Below, piece after piece: positions 46,001 through 56,220 of a stretch of 64,000 nt of DNA. Every line of letters starts with the position of its first letter. Position 1 is the stretch's first letter. The notes under the pieces are model-generated. The model worked only from the letters and a program-made list of their open reading frames with translations. It ran no database searches and was not told where the DNA came from. Position numbers and translations under genes: made by a program. This DNA is from Euleptes europaea (Eukaryota; Chordata; Lepidosauria; Squamata; Sphaerodactylidae): the NCBI RefSeq assembly GCF_029931775.1, contig NC_079316.1, positions 64,668,064-64,732,063 of the forward strand, read 5' to 3'.

Positions 46001-49000
46001 AACAAAAATCATTCCATACGTTTCAATTATAGCAATTAACTTTACCCTTTTCTTTCTCTCCAAAACCTGCATTATTGGGCTCTTCTTTCAGGTGTGAAAA
46101 GAAGAGCAGGGGAAGGAATTAGGAGCTTAAGAGCCACACACCAAGTTGGAGGCAAAGTTGAGGATGGAATCTAAAGACTGTAGAAAGTTTTCATAGCAAG
46201 AATGCACACAGTTTTCATACCAAGAATGCACATATCCTATAAGCTGGAGGAAAGAATGTGCAATGGCTAAACACCCACTCTGCTTGTTCAATTGACTGAC
46301 ATGCCTCATGGCAAATCTCACTTCAAACCCTTGTCCCCACATCATACTTTGTACATACTGTAGAGTCAGACTGTTTCATCTAACTAATGCAACCATCTGC
46401 ATTTGAGGGAAGAAGAAACAGAGCATTGTGTAATAGGTAGACAATGTGTATAGCAGAATGGCTGTCAGGTAGGCTAGGGATGTGTCATTTGTTCAACTAT
46501 CCCAAGAGAGAAAGTATGCTTGCCTCTAACTAAATCTAAAATCACCCACTGATACTTAAAAATCAAATCAACTAGGGAATTAATAATGGTTAGTTGATAG
46601 CGGAGCAAATGATTCCAAGGCTGTAAGAATAAGAAAGTTGTAGACAATCATGTTGTAGACAATACCCCCTCACTGGCAGTCTTTAAGCAGAGGCTGGACA
46701 AGCACTTGTCAGGGATGCTCTAGGCTGATCCTACATTAAGCAGGGGGTTAGATTAGATGGCCTGTATGGCCCCTTCCAACTCTGATTCTATGTTGGTCCA
46801 AAGTAAAATCCCAAAACAAAACAAAAAGCCACGTACCTTTTTTGTCAAGACCAATTAAAATGGTGCAAAACAGTGCTTAAGCTCCACAATTACTTTTTCC
46901 TAGAAGACCAAGGATACAAGTTGGCATTAGCACCATTTTAAATCTGCCTGTCTGCTCAGCATTTTACAGAGGATACTGGCTGATAAGACAAGGTATCAAG
47001 ATATCTCCCCCCCTTCTTTTTAACATCCAGCCTGATTGAGAACTGGAAAATTTGCAAGCTTGCACACTGTTTGGTGTCATTTTGGTTGGTCCTAGTAACA
47101 GTATTGCATTGCTTTTGTTTTTGGCTATAGTAAGAATGCCATATTTGCATATTAGAAGGACTGAGGATAAATGTCAAAAAACAGCTAACATTTTCAAAAG
47201 GAGGAAGCATTTTTGCATGAAGGGGAACAACGACATGGTGTTGTATTTGATAAGGAGGTTGAATGCCATATAAAATCTGACTGACTTACCTGAAGTACAT
47301 GGATGTAGAGATATCTGTTTAGGTCAGGGGTAGGCAACCTTCAGGACACATGCCCTTTGGCAACTCATCAAGACTGTTTTGCTTAGCACCACATCTCTCT
47401 TTCTGTAACAAAAAGCAAGGGTGGAGTTGAGCTGTGACAGGCTCAGGTCATGGCTGGGAGGAGGAAGGGAAGGTCCAGCTGGAAGTCAGCAGGATCCCAA
47501 GGAAGGCTCCCCTCCTGTACAGCAGCAATTATTTACAATTAGAATTGGGAGTAGGGTTGTGAGGGGAAAAAAAGGTAAATTTCAGGTTTGGGTTTATTGG
47601 GCCCAGTTTTTTGGTAAACCTGTAAAAAGCCAAATACCCATACCGGTAAAGGGGTATTCGGCTTTATTTCTGGGTTTACTGAAAAATTCAGGCCCATTTT
47701 AGTCTATAGAGATCACCAAACTTCAGGGTTCATTCAAGGAGAGTTCCTTGAAGCTACCATGAAAATTTGGGAATTCTACCTCCATAAATGCCTCCCCCAG
47801 AGCTCATTAAAAAAATTCACACAGGGAAAAGCCGAATCTGAAAAAACCACATACCTATTCGGCTGATTCAGCGATTGGCTATCCGGCTTCGGCTTCATTC
47901 CCAGTTTTAATATTCGGGTTAAATTAAACCTGAAAGAAGCCGAAAAGGCCTTTCTGGGTTTATTTTTGGTTTATCGATATGCACAGCCCTAATTGGGAGT
48001 TCTGAGAATGAGCAGTTCTGAGAATGAAAGTTTGAGTGGAAACTCTTCCACTGGAGACCTCATGCCCCACTTGGCCTCTGTTCAAAAAGCATATTTTAGG
48101 ACCAAACAGGTATTCTGGCAGGTGTTGTTTTCCACCACTGCAATCACATTCCTACACGTTTAAAGCAAAACCACTGATCGTTTTATATTGATACTCCTAA
48201 AGCAGTCTTATTGTACGTGTTACTCAAGCAATGAAAGAAAAAAATAGATTTGTATGCGTTGTTTCTTTCGTTTTGTTTGCTGGAGTGCCAATATCTTCCC
48301 AGGCTGAGTTTCTTTTTTTTTGGGGGGGGGGAGACTTGGGACTCAAAGTTTACCTATCCCTGGCCTAAACTTTACAGTATAAAAAAAGCAATAAGATAGG
48401 CTTAAGGCAAGGAATTTTGCATATATTTTCCCCGCTTTGCTTTCAGTGGAGTGCCATGGGAGACAAATAGGTCATGTGAAACTTAACTTGTATTTCTCTG
48501 GTTTTGTTTGATTTCAGGTTATGGTCACACATACCCCCGGACAAGGCTTGGGAAATACTTGTGTATGCTGTATGCTTTATTTGGCATACCTCTGATGTTC
48601 TTGGTTCTTACTGACTTGGGTGACATTCTGGCAGCTATACTTTCTGCATCTTACAACAAAGTTAGACAACTACAGTCAAACATAGTAACCAAATGGTGTC
48701 CTGTGTCCTTTTGTAAGAAAAACAAAGAATCAAAACCAGCAGCACTTAGGCAAAGCAAAATAGTCCTTCGCGAACCTTTACATATTGCACTAGTGTTAAG
48801 AAGCCAGTCTTCCCTGAAAAGTAAGCCTGGGCAACATCGGAATGCTGAAATATTTGAAAAACTCATTGCCAGGGAAAACCAGTTCCTTGCCCCACCTAAA
48901 CCTATGGAACGATGGAGTTCATGTCCTCAACTAGATACAGGAAAAATGATGGATGAGATGATTGACAATATTGACAACATTGGGAAAGAAGTCGAAAAGC

Positions 49001-49317
49001 TGGATGTGCCCTTTCCATTGATGACTATCATTGTCTTTGCGTATATTTCCTGTGCCGCTGCTATTCTTCCACACTGGGAAAGTCACTTGGATTTTCAGGA
49101 AGCTTTCTACTTCTGCTTCATCACTTTAACAACCATCGGCTTTGGTGACATCGCACTGCAGCATCCCAACTTCTTCTTGTTTCTCTCGCTTTATATTGTG
49201 ATTGGCATTGAAATAGTCATCATTGCTTTCAAGCTGGGACAGGACAGGCTCCTTAGTCTGTACAAGAAGATGATCTTCTGTTTTGGACCGAAAAAAGTTG
49301 CATACAAAGCTGTGTAA
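33829..49317 (+). CDS. KCNK18: KCNK18 (TRESK) two-pore-domain potassium channel, three exons
   Basis: Joined exons 33829-34048, 35285-35428 and 48518-49317 give 387 residues; the human protein has 384. TRESK is a background K+ channel of sensory neurons that sets resting potential; two subunits form one pore. Visible in order: M1 at about 19-43; an extracellular cap with N-X-S/T sites at residues 50, 53, 64, 71 and 75; pore 1 with TTVGYG (119-124); M2 at about 132-155 (LGKYLCMLYALFGIPLMFLV); a long cytoplasmic loop (about 160-285), the hallmark of TRESK; M3 at about 285-307 (VFAYISCAAAIL is shared with human); pore 2 with TTIGFGD (326-332); and M4 at about 337-360. The 14-3-3-type motif RWSSCP (254-259) is kept, while the calcineurin-docking position reads SKIVLR instead of human PQIIIS. 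The start at 33829 has A at -3 and matches the human N-terminal length. An in-frame ATG at 33727 is thought unused. I see no sign of decay. Confidence 0.96.
34049..35284 (+). other. KCNK18: KCNK18 intron 1
   Basis: GT-AG intron of 1236 bp, phase 1. I see no recognised repeat in it. Confidence 0.9.
35285..35428 (+). CDS. KCNK18: KCNK18 coding exon 2
   Basis: The acceptor reads ATGAACAG|AAAATG and the donor TTG|GTAAGT. It encodes residues 74-121, from the rest of the cap to the first pore helix (WSFLGSLFFCCTVFTTV). It ends one base into the first glycine codon of the GYG filter. Confidence 0.95.
35930..37400 (-). mobile_element. CR1-clade LINE, endonuclease-end to reverse transcriptase
   Basis: The reading direction is right to left. 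The right part encodes an NSDHSDIKFSI-type motif (end of the endonuclease). The left part encodes reverse transcriptase: YLDFQKTFDKECHQRL, GVLLWIKNLLNDRKQRVGIN, SGVSQGSVLGQVLFNLFIND and KFVDDTKLF, with the catalytic FADD-type box altered to FVDD. The middle is interrupted by stops. The 3' end of the element is not attached. Confidence 0.85.
37430..37866 (+). mobile_element. Vingi-like LINE, C-terminal fragment and 3' end
   Basis: Encodes NVPYLDRVCPCGEDVIELVL and HVLLNC, which line up with the C-terminal cysteine/histidine motif of the larger copy at 40045-43440 (NVPYSDRICPCSS, then HALLEC). The 3' UTR ends TCCAATAAAGGCTTTCATTC. It is diverged from the larger copy, so it is either an older or a different subfamily. 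Confidence 0.65.
37867..40044. other. Unassigned intron 2 sequence
   Basis: About 2.2 kb between LINE copies. It contains a 35-bp near-duplication around 39905-39966 (CCAACCATAACAGT twice). The last part may be the 5' UTR of the next LINE. Confidence 0.35.
40045..43440 (+). mobile_element. Vingi-like (I/Jockey-group) LINE, endonuclease to C-terminus
   Basis: Nearly the whole ORF2 is present across several frames. AP endonuclease: FLSWNVAGWSAK near 40052, FVQETWA, MAGDFNARIG (40464) and GSDHLP (40785). Reverse transcriptase: SDKAPGPDLIPYELFK, SCYRPISLLSCLGKLYSSYL, GAFDTIPRERLW, GVRQGCLLAPLLFNLYLNDM and LLYADDAVLLS. C-terminal Cys/His motif: RICPCSS then HALLEC. There is no RNase H. That domain set fits Vingi-type elements known from lizards, but I cannot separate Vingi from close relatives by eye. 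Several frameshifts and stops make it inactive. A second copy's 3' part is at 57355-57803. Confidence 0.8.
43530..45060 (-). mobile_element. L2-clade LINE, reverse transcriptase region
   Basis: Read right to left: a KTTTCTLDPWPS stretch (upstream RT region), NLLFLGKVIERAVANQFQVF, SALDTFQSGFRAGFRAEMAL, LLLLDFPAAFNIVD, and then LKLNPEKTPVMLVG further downstream. These are typical L2/CR1-group RT motifs. Stops and frame changes occur throughout. It meets the preceding + strand Vingi-like LINE tail to tail with about 90 bp between. Confidence 0.82.
45061..46659. other. Unassigned intron 2 sequence
   Basis: No exon seen. It contains a 28-bp near-duplication at about 46183-46235 (AGTTTTCATA then CAAGAATGCACA, twice). 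Confidence 0.35.
46660..46797 (+). mobile_element. CR1 LINE 3' end
   Basis: Encodes the CR1 tail, then GGTTAGATTAGATGGCCTGT, GGCCCCTTCCAACTCTGATT and CTATG, the CR1 terminus. Only about 140 bp are present. Confidence 0.88.
46798..47543. other. Unassigned intron 2 sequence
   Basis: No gene or clear repeat. Confidence 0.35.
47544..47999. mobile_element. Short hAT-type element with 8-bp target duplication
   Basis: The element is 47552-47991 (440 bp), with ends TAGGGTTGTG and GCACAGCCCTA. It is flanked by perfect ATTGGGAG at 47544-47551 and 47992-47999. The interior shares words with the elements at 14231 and 53490, including (antisense) the CCAAACTTCAGGGTTCATTC and AAATTTGGGAATTCTACCTC blocks. 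No coding capacity. Confidence 0.9.
48000..48517. other. End of intron 2, unassigned
   Basis: Contains a short T-run then G-run at about 48311-48330. The last 40 bases form an ordinary T-rich tract before the exon 3 acceptor. Confidence 0.4.
48518..49317 (+). CDS. KCNK18: KCNK18 coding exon 3 (terminal coding exon)
   Basis: The acceptor is TGATTTCAG|GTTATGG. It encodes residues 122-387 (GYG filter, M2, cytoplasmic loop, M3, pore 2, M4) and ends in TAA. Possible poly(A) signals AATAAA lie at 49504 and 49524, but they are inside repeat-like AT-rich DNA. Confidence 0.95.
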
Positions 49318-51599
49318 AGAAAATCCATCCTACCAAAGGATGGAGGTCACATCAGTTTCAAAATCATGGTCATGGTCATCTGCATCGAGTTTTATTATGT
49401 ATTTACTTATTTCATTTTTATACTATCTCTTTGGCTAAGAGCTTGAAGCAGTTTCCACCAGTGAACAATTACATCAATTAAAACAGGTAAATCAATTAGT
49501 TAAAATAAAGACACAAGTAATATAATAAATATCCAATAATATAGAATCCTATAAAATAATACAAATACATAAAACCAATCTAACCCCCCCCCAAGACCAT
49601 GGGAACCCCTGCCAGTAACATCAAAAGTTACCCACAAGCCAACTATACTTCACAATATGGAGCAATTATGAACAAAAAGCATGCAGGAATAATTTTGCCA
49701 CAGTCTCTGAAATGTCAATACCTCCTGTTGTGCACAAATGTCTTCTGACAGTGCGTTCCAGAGGGAGGGTGCCTCAATCATGAAGGCTCTCCTTCGGTAG
49801 AAGAAAATCATGCTACCCTGGGACCCTGGACTACCAGCAAGCCCCCACATTGAGGTGTGACTCCTTGGGTGTGCACCAAGTATTCCTTGGCCAGGTGCAA
49901 CACCTGAAGTTCTGTGAGAAGGCCCATTTGAGCATTGTGCTAAAATGTTCAAAGGCTGCACTGAATACAGCACCCCACACAGGCAGCACTTTGCCAAAAT
50001 AATACTGGCCTTCGAACTGAAACCCAACAACTCAAAATCCCTTTGATGGGTTGTAAGCAGGCAGAAAGCACATTTTAGATTGCATTTTTTTTGCTAACAT
50101 GCCTGCCTGCCTGCACAATGTCACCATATCTACCACTGAGTTGAATGATACACCCCAGACCAAGCACAGCTCCTCACTGATGCCCTTATCAACCTATTCC
50201 CCTTTGTAATGATAGGTGATGCATAATCCTATATTTCCCCTGAGCATTCTTGGGAACAACCTGATGAAGAAACTCTTAATGCCAGAAAACAGCCTCACAC
50301 TCAGTATCTACCCTGTTCAGATCCGTACCTAACCATGCAAGCCAAGGCTTAAGCTGTGTCTGCCTGTCTCTTGACCACCCATGGCTCTAAAGCAGGTGAA
50401 ACCAGCCTGCTTTTCTCCACATCTGCTACACCTCTATTACAAAATGGCACACCCTCCTACCGCAGCCTCCAACATTATAGAAATTCCACCCAGGAACCAG
50501 AGCTCAACCAACTGCCAAGAATGTACGTGTAGGGTTGGCTTCAATAGCCCTCACAATCATGTAGACATCATCGAAATATCATCTGATCAAGGGGCAGGCA
50601 GGGCCTAAGCACTGGGACCACAACTGCTGATTTTTTTTTCCTGTCCCATGGTAACCAGAGTCCAAAGAAGGACAAGAAGAACAAGGTGCAAGGTAGAGAG
50701 TTTATTTATCCCTTCTAGATCCCCATGCGTTCCGCATACAGCTTCAAGAGGTGATCTATAGAAATTTCTCGGCTGCCACCTTGAACAATTAAGTCAATTA
50801 ATTAAGTCAAGTAATTGTTCAATCTTGGAGGCAGCAGGGAACCTCAATCTAAATTGCAGGTGGTACAGAACTGAACGCTGAGCTCTGCCCAGCCCAAGTT
50901 CAGCTTTGAGCCTCATATTTTTCAGGTTCAAGTTTATTAAATCTGAAAATTTTCAATTATTCAAAAAAGCTGGATCCTTTATATTTGGCTTTTTCAGATT
51001 TTTGAAAATTTATGGGTTTCATAAACCCAATCACAAAAAATACCAGGGGAAAAATGGTGTACAGTTCTAGCCAGCATATTCGACTGCACCCACATCATTA
51101 TGGACATATAAATGTTGTACCACAGTAACCAATTGCCATTTGTCCCATCAGCTTACTTTTCCTGTTTTTTCTTAACCTTTTCCCCCTCCTTTACCTCGGT
51201 TTTCAAAACAGCAGTGAAACACCTTGACATACTCCCCTCACCAACTCTGAAACTTAGCCACAGGCAATAGATGGTCCCCTAGTGGCAATGATCTCTCTCC
51301 ATAAGGAAAATGTTTCATGGGACCACCTGTTACCCCAACTTCACCAACAAACCTGCAATGAGCCTGGGCAGCCCTGCTTGCAATGTATCAGGAACAAGGC
51401 CTTGCAGTAATCCACTTAGAGCCATTGGCCACGCCTTTGGGTGCTGATGCATGACCACAGTGACTGGGTCCATGGTGGCACTAGCTCCACATGTACACCC
51501 ATTTCGATGCCACCAAATTCCAGCCCACTTCCCTTGTTTTGATGCATTGGTCACAGGGGTGGGGATGAAATGGGATATGTATCTATATATCTATGGGAT
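49318..51599. other. KCNK18 3' flank, mostly unassigned, with probable old LINE 3' sequence
   Basis: The 3' UTR extent is unknown. At 49640-50060 the - strand encodes RRRAFMIEAPSLWNALSEDI, similar in kind to the L2 C-terminus (GRAF..AAP.LWN.LP), so an old LINE fragment is likely. At 50880-51080, TTTCAGGTTCAAGTTTATTA and similar words recall the hAT family seen elsewhere in the window, but no clean ends were found. Confidence 0.45.
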
Positions 51600-52690
51600 A
51601 TAATTTTTTCTATTTCTATTCTCTTTTCACTGATAATATATTATTTAGTTCATATTTAACTTTTTGCAGTTCCTGATAAAGATCTGGTGTGGGAGACATA
51701 GCAAACTGGCTTAAAAGATATTTCAATCTGTCTTCCAATGTTATTTCTTCCATTTCTCTAGGCTTCTTCTTATGAGAAGCACATGCAATGATTTCCCCTC
51801 TAATAAAAGCTTTACAAGCTTCCCATTCAATAGAATGAGTACTAGCTGTTCCTTGATTTATATTAAAATATTCTGATAACTCAATCATCATCTGATTTTT
51901 AAAAGTCTCATCATTAAGAAGAGAAGCATTAAGACGCCATAAACCAGGCGCTCTAACCCAGTCTGGAAACCAAAGGACTAATTATATGGGGGTGTAATCA
52001 GAAATAACAATAACATCTATATCACAGGCAATGATCTGGGGCATCAGAAAAGCTGAAACAAGAAAGTAGTCTAACTTTAAACAATTCCAATGCACAGAAG
52101 AAATACAAATATAGTCTCTGTCGACTGGTGCAATATATGCCAGGGTTCAGTCAAAGCTAGCTCAGCCATACAGGCCTTAAGTATAGATCTCACCAAAGAA
52201 TATTATTTGCATGGAGGTGTGCTTTGATCCAAACCTATATCTCATAATTAAAATCTCCCCCCACCAACATTCATATGTAAAATTTACTGAGTGGCTAAAA
52301 CATTGATAAAATGTGTGTGGAGAATCTACATTTGGACCATACACATTAATCATAACAATAATTGAATCGGAGCTTTTCACTACCAAAGTAAGAAAGCAAC
52401 CATTTGGATTTGTAATCACTTGCATGACCTGAAAAGAAACATGCTTGTGTATCAATACAGCGACACTTTTAGGTTGATTAGATGTATTAGTAACATATAC
52501 CTCATCAACCCAATCCTTACAAAAATAATTCTTATCCTTTGCCATTATATGAGTTTCTTGTAAAACCACCACAGCAGATTTAAGATCTTTCAACTTGGAA
52601 ATAACCTTTTTATTATAGGTTCTAATAAGCATATTTTAGAACCTCAGACCCTTAACATTCCATATCAGATTGAACATAACACTTGAAAAT
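51600..52690 (-). mobile_element. L1-clade LINE, ORF2 N-terminal (endonuclease) region
   Basis: Read right to left: FNLIWNVKGL (endonuclease start), SKLKDLKSAVVVLQETHIM, a VYGPN motif, and then WEACKAFIRGEIIACASHKK followed by PTPDLYQELQKVKYELNN, the L1 linker before the RT. RT itself is absent, and stops separate the blocks. The N-terminal half of ORF2 is an unusual part to find alone, because most L1 copies keep the 3' end. Confidence 0.85.
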
Positions 52691-53481
52691 AATATACCCG
52701 ATACACAATGCCCAATTCCCATCTACAGAAAAGTTACAAAGTATCATACAGAGAACCTTACTACCTATAAAGTATTTACTATAAAAATAATATAAAAATA
52801 TATAAGAAGTAAAAATTACTAAGACGAGCAAAAAAGAGGAAAAACATCTTTATAAACTAATCACAAATTATTCAGAATGCCAGCAGTTTGAAGTAAAAGC
52901 AACCTCAACAACATTGTTCTGGAACTTTCTGAACTCTGCTATTCTATTATGTAATTATCTTAGTCTGTGTATGCAGGAGGATGTCAGTTCTTGTACCACA
53001 TCCAGGCAATATGTATGAGTCTGATAAGAAGTGATCCCAAACCAATGGGATGATGGGGTTATTTTTTGTGAATTGAAAACTTGGATAGAGGATACTTAGA
53101 GGAGAGCTTCTAGCTCTCTGGTCTTGTCTATCATCTGGTATAGTGGGCTTGGCTTCCCTGCACATTATGCTACGCTGCTGAAAAGAGACGTGTTGAGTAT
53201 TTTTTGTGTTACTAGTACATTGTATGTAACAGAAAATGAAGTTCTTTTTTGCCCCAGAAGTGAAGAAATGAAACAGGACCAAGAGCCCAAAATAATTGTT
53301 CTTTCTATTATTCTATTCTATTAGAAATGTTTCAAGTTTCTTTACTAAGGACAATGGATACAATTCTTCTGCTATCTGCCATACCATTAGATGATGTGCA
53401 GATCTCATTAGAAAGTTTCTCAGTGATATATTCTATCTATAAGTTATATAATAAAGCCTAATTGTTGTGTTTCACCCACAC
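52691..53481. other. Unassigned AT-rich sequence
   Basis: No gene or repeat recognised. It may include upstream L1 sequence. Confidence 0.35.
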
Positions 53482-54325
53482 TCAACCAGTAGGGTTGTGC
53501 ATATCGATATACCTGAACCAAAAATAAACCCAAAACTTGTCGTTTCGGCAATATTCAGGTTTCGGGTAGACTGGATACAAAAACCTGGGAATCTGCCCAA
53601 AGCCGAATAGGCAATTCCCCAAAAAGCTGAATATGTATTTGGCTATTTTTGGCTTCAGCTTTCCCCAGGCTTTTCCCTATGGGAATTTTTTTAATGAGCT
53701 CTGGGGGAGCTATTTTTGGAGGTAGAGTTCCCAAATTTTCAGGATAGCTTCAAGGGACTCTCCTTGCATGAACCCCAAAGTTTGGTATGGGTAGCAGTAG
53801 CTTTGTGTGGGTCCATTGCAAGCATTCATGGGAAACTGAGTTTTCCCACATTCTTGGGTGAGGAAGCAGGTGGCCATTACAGACTATGACAGGTAAGTAC
53901 TTTTAACATTCTCCGAGGGGGCATTTTCTGATTTAGAGTCACCAAATTTGTAGTGCAACTGCAAGCAACCCTCCTTGCATGAACCCCAAAGTTTGGTAAA
54001 TTTGGGACAGTGGGTCTGATTTTATTGGGTCCCGAAGGGGTAGCCCCCATTCCCCAAAGAAAAACATTGTAATCCTTACCATGCATTTCTATGGAGGAGG
54101 GGTGTGACCCCTTCCAGACCCCATAAAATTGGACCCCCTGTCTTCACCCATTTTCATGGACCTGAATTTTTTCGGTAAACCTAGAGATAAAGCTGAAATA
54201 TTCCTTTACCAGTATGGGTAGTTGCCTTGTTTACAAAAAAAAAAAAAAAAAAAAAATTGGGCCCTATAAACCCAAACCCAATATTTACTGGGTTTTTTTT
54301 TTTTTTGCACAACCCTATCAGCCAG
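53482..54325. mobile_element. hAT-type element with 8-bp target duplication
   Basis: The element is 53490-54317 (828 bp), with ends TAGGGTTGTGCA and TGCACAACCCTA, a perfect 12-bp inverted pair. Flanks are TCAACCAG (53482-53489) and TCAGCCAG (54318-54325), 7 of 8 matching. The interior has CCCAAATTTTCAGGATAGCT and GCATGAACCCCAAAGTTTGG, shared in diverged form with the 14231 and 47552 elements. An A run and a T run flank the GGGTTTATT-like words near the right end. Confidence 0.9.
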
Positions 54326-55312
54326 TGTTTGCATGGAACCAGATTTCAGAGTGTTAGAAAATCTTTGCCTTTTGTCTTAGCTGAATGGGCTGGCTTCTTG
54401 CCACTCACCTCTATTGCTCATTTTCATAGGAAATACTACCTCTCACCAGGATGTGATTGATTAAATAATCAATGCTTCTCTGTACCTTTGAAAATGAAAT
54501 CATTAAATTCAATACAATCATATCCTTCAAATAATAATGACCTCTGTCATTTTTCTTTGGTTTTCAAAAACATTAATTTATTTAGGTTATTTATACAAAT
54601 CCTGTATTAAAAGGGCATTTTTGTTCGTGTGCAAAACCCAAATACCTCTCAGAGCCATTAAAGTATTTCAGGCAGAGTCAGTACCCATTCTTAAGTCAAC
54701 TAGCTGTTTGTTTGTTTTTATATATCCTAACCTCAGCATTAGCAGTGGGCAGTTTTAAAGGTACATTAATTGTTCTGAATTTCTCCTATACAGGATGCAT
54801 TGGTGTAAGTTCATCTCCCCCCGGTGTGAGATGGGAAAGTAAAACCAATGATCAGTTATTGTTATATTTGCTATTAACAACTTTTGTCCAGTTAAACCAT
54901 TGGATATATTTTGAGGAACTATTTTGAGGAAAAGCAGTCATAAATGGTCTTCTATTCTGTTGTGGTACATATGCCAAGTGTATATACACTGCCATCCTAA
55001 GCAGAGTTATACACTTCTAAGTCCATTGAAGTCTTAGAAGACTTAGAAAAGTGTCTCTGCTTTGGATTGCACTGATAGAGTATTCGTTGCTCACCTTTAA
55101 TTATTTTGTAGCTATCTTACACACTATAAGAGAAGAATGCAATTTAGGGTGAAGGCAGATGGGACAATAAATTCATGTACAGAATAAAGATTCAAGTGGA
55201 AGAAGCAGTGACTCTGTGAATATTGTACATAGACACCCAGTAATTCCAACATTTATGATTAGCTACACCAAATGAATTAAACATTGAAGATGTACTATGC
55301 ATGGTATTAAAT
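54326..55312. other. Unassigned AT-rich sequence
   Basis: No gene or clear repeat. A short self-complementary stretch lies near 55010-55045 (ACTTCTAAGTCCATTGAAGT). Confidence 0.35.
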
Positions 55313-55544
55313 AATACTAATAAAGTATATTTCTGCATCATGTCACTCTGGCTATTTAGTTTTTAGTATCAAACTACAGTTGGTATTCTTATTTCAGAAA
55401 GAACTATTTATTGTACAAACAACACAGCTTTATAATACTAATAAAGTATATTTCTGCATCATGTCACTCTGGCTATTTAGTTTTTAGTATCATACTACAG
55501 TTGGTATTCTTATTTCAGAAAGAACTATTTATTGTACAAACAAC

Positions 55545-55546
<2 letters not shown>
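55313..55546. repeat. Two-copy tandem duplication, 121-bp unit
   Basis: Unit 1 (55313-55433) and unit 2 (from 55434) are nearly identical. I see one substitution (TATCAAAC against TATCATAC). The second unit runs into a (CA)n tract. Confidence 0.95.
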
Positions 55547-55575
<29 letters not shown>

Positions 55576-55576
55576 T
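55547..55576. repeat. (CA)n microsatellite
   Basis: About 13-14 CA units at the right end of the 121-bp duplication. Confidence 0.95.
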
Positions 55577-55803
55577 ATTCTATAGAACCAGTGATGAATT
55601 CCTTTCAGAATGGTTAATACTTAAAGATGTTCAGCCTACAACTAGGGATATGGATACTAGAAGTTGAACTATTTACATTAGCAGAGAATAAGAATGTCAA
55701 CTCTCTCCTCCACATGCATAATTTCATAAACTTCTATCATGTTCCCCCTTAGTAATCTATTTTCTAAACTGGAAAGTCCCAGACTCTTGAGTCTTTCCTC
55801 ATG

Positions 55804-56220
55804 GGCCAAAAACGCATGGTCCCTTAACCCACTTTATTCCCCGTTTCAGCCAGGAACAAATTGACCCAGGCTGGGGGAAAACTGTATGCATTACCTTGAA
55901 ACCAGGGATGAAACTGTGTGCAAATCCATCCATGTAAACAGAAAATGTGGGAGGCGTGCACAGTTCCTGTTTAGCTTGCAACATCTCCACCCCCCGGTGA
56001 TTGGTCGTTTCCCGGGGCAGGGAAAGCCCTCATTGGTCAATTTGAAATGACCAATCACCGGGGGCATGGAACTTCATGTCTCCCGCACTTTCTGTTTACA
56101 TGGATCGATTGGCACAGTTTTGTCCCTGCTTTTCAAGGTAATGTGTACAGTCCCCCCCCCCAGCCCGGGTAAATTTGATCCTGGCTGAAACGGGGAATAA
56201 GGGACCATGCGTTTTTGGCC
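55804..56220. mobile_element. Fold-back (long inverted repeat) DNA element
   Basis: The outer arms are GGCCAAAAACGCATGGTCCC at the left end and the reverse complement GGGACCATGCGTTTTTGGCC at the right end. The complementarity continues inward with interruptions (for example TTCCCCGTTTCAGCCAGGA against TCCTGGCTGAAACGGGGAA, and GGTGATTGGTC against GACCAATCACC), so most of the 417 bp can fold on itself. This is a MITE-like structure with no coding capacity. I found no target duplication, so the superfamily stays open. Confidence 0.85.

Larger units (their letters stand above)
35429..48517 (+). other. KCNK18: KCNK18 intron 2
   Basis: GT-AG intron of about 13.1 kb, phase 1. It contains CR1, Vingi-like, L2 and hAT elements, which account for well over half of its length as far as I can read them. 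No host exon is visible inside. Confidence 0.9.

Noticed and set aside
50880-51080. A further hAT copy
   Set aside because: Interior words are similar, but no inverted ends with an 8-bp duplication could be set.
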